The notes under the pieces: model-generated
What the model was told of the DNA's origin: nothing
Database searches by the model: none
Seen by the model: only the letters and a program-made list of their open reading frames with translations
In this document: positions 5,026 to 5,027 of the stretch, one piece after another
How the letters are laid out: the number at the start of each line of letters is the position of its first letter
Numbering within the stretch: position 1 is the stretch's first letter
Assembly: GCA_002422265.1 (NCBI GenBank)
Contig: DIUB01000142.1
Location: 9,202 to 14,228 of the forward strand
DNA from: Geobacter sp. UBA6169
GTDB taxonomy: Bacteria; Desulfobacterota; Desulfuromonadia; Geobacterales; Pseudopelobacteraceae
Length of the DNA: 5,027 nucleotides
Direction of reading: 5' to 3'
Made by a program: the position numbers and the translations under genes

Positions 5026-5027
5026 TA

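Overview
This window of about 5 kb looks like ordinary chromosome from a GC-rich Gram-negative bacterium. The proteins most resemble those of Desulfuromonadia/Geobacterales (Geobacter or Trichlorobacter relatives). That placement is an inference from protein flavour and needs a database search. Every recognisable gene is on the minus strand, so the window reads from right to left.

From right to left: the right edge (about 4866-5027) is a divergent intergenic region. One side has a candidate promoter and operator for a toxin-antitoxin operon. The other side has a candidate plus-strand promoter, a terminator-like hairpin and a ribosome binding site for a gene that starts beyond the window. Next is a type II toxin-antitoxin pair, with a ribbon-helix-helix-like antitoxin overlapping a MazF/PemK-type toxin by 14 nt. 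Only 17 nt later comes uvrB, the nucleotide excision repair damage-recognition helicase. It carries an extra in-frame segment of about 20 residues encoded by a GC-rich palindromic repeat.

The 245 bp between uvrB and the next large gene are the most interesting part. They hold a near-consensus sigma70 promoter (TTGACA, 17 bp, TACTAT) with a perfect 17-bp palindrome in its spacer. Downstream lie a strong Shine-Dalgarno sequence, a 20-codon ORF (2089-2151), a hairpin and a clean intrinsic terminator. Together these define a small regulated transcript of about 165 nt. A second candidate promoter is embedded in the terminator and would give a nearly leaderless mRNA for a MacA/HlyD-type efflux adaptor. 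The short peptide has overlapping Arg-X-Arg motifs and sits just ahead of a macA-like gene. This suggests either ribosome-stalling attenuation or an independent small gene.

The adaptor is followed after 13 nt by gpmI (cofactor-independent phosphoglycerate mutase), which runs off the left edge. No rRNA, tRNA, CRISPR array or insertion sequence was recognised.
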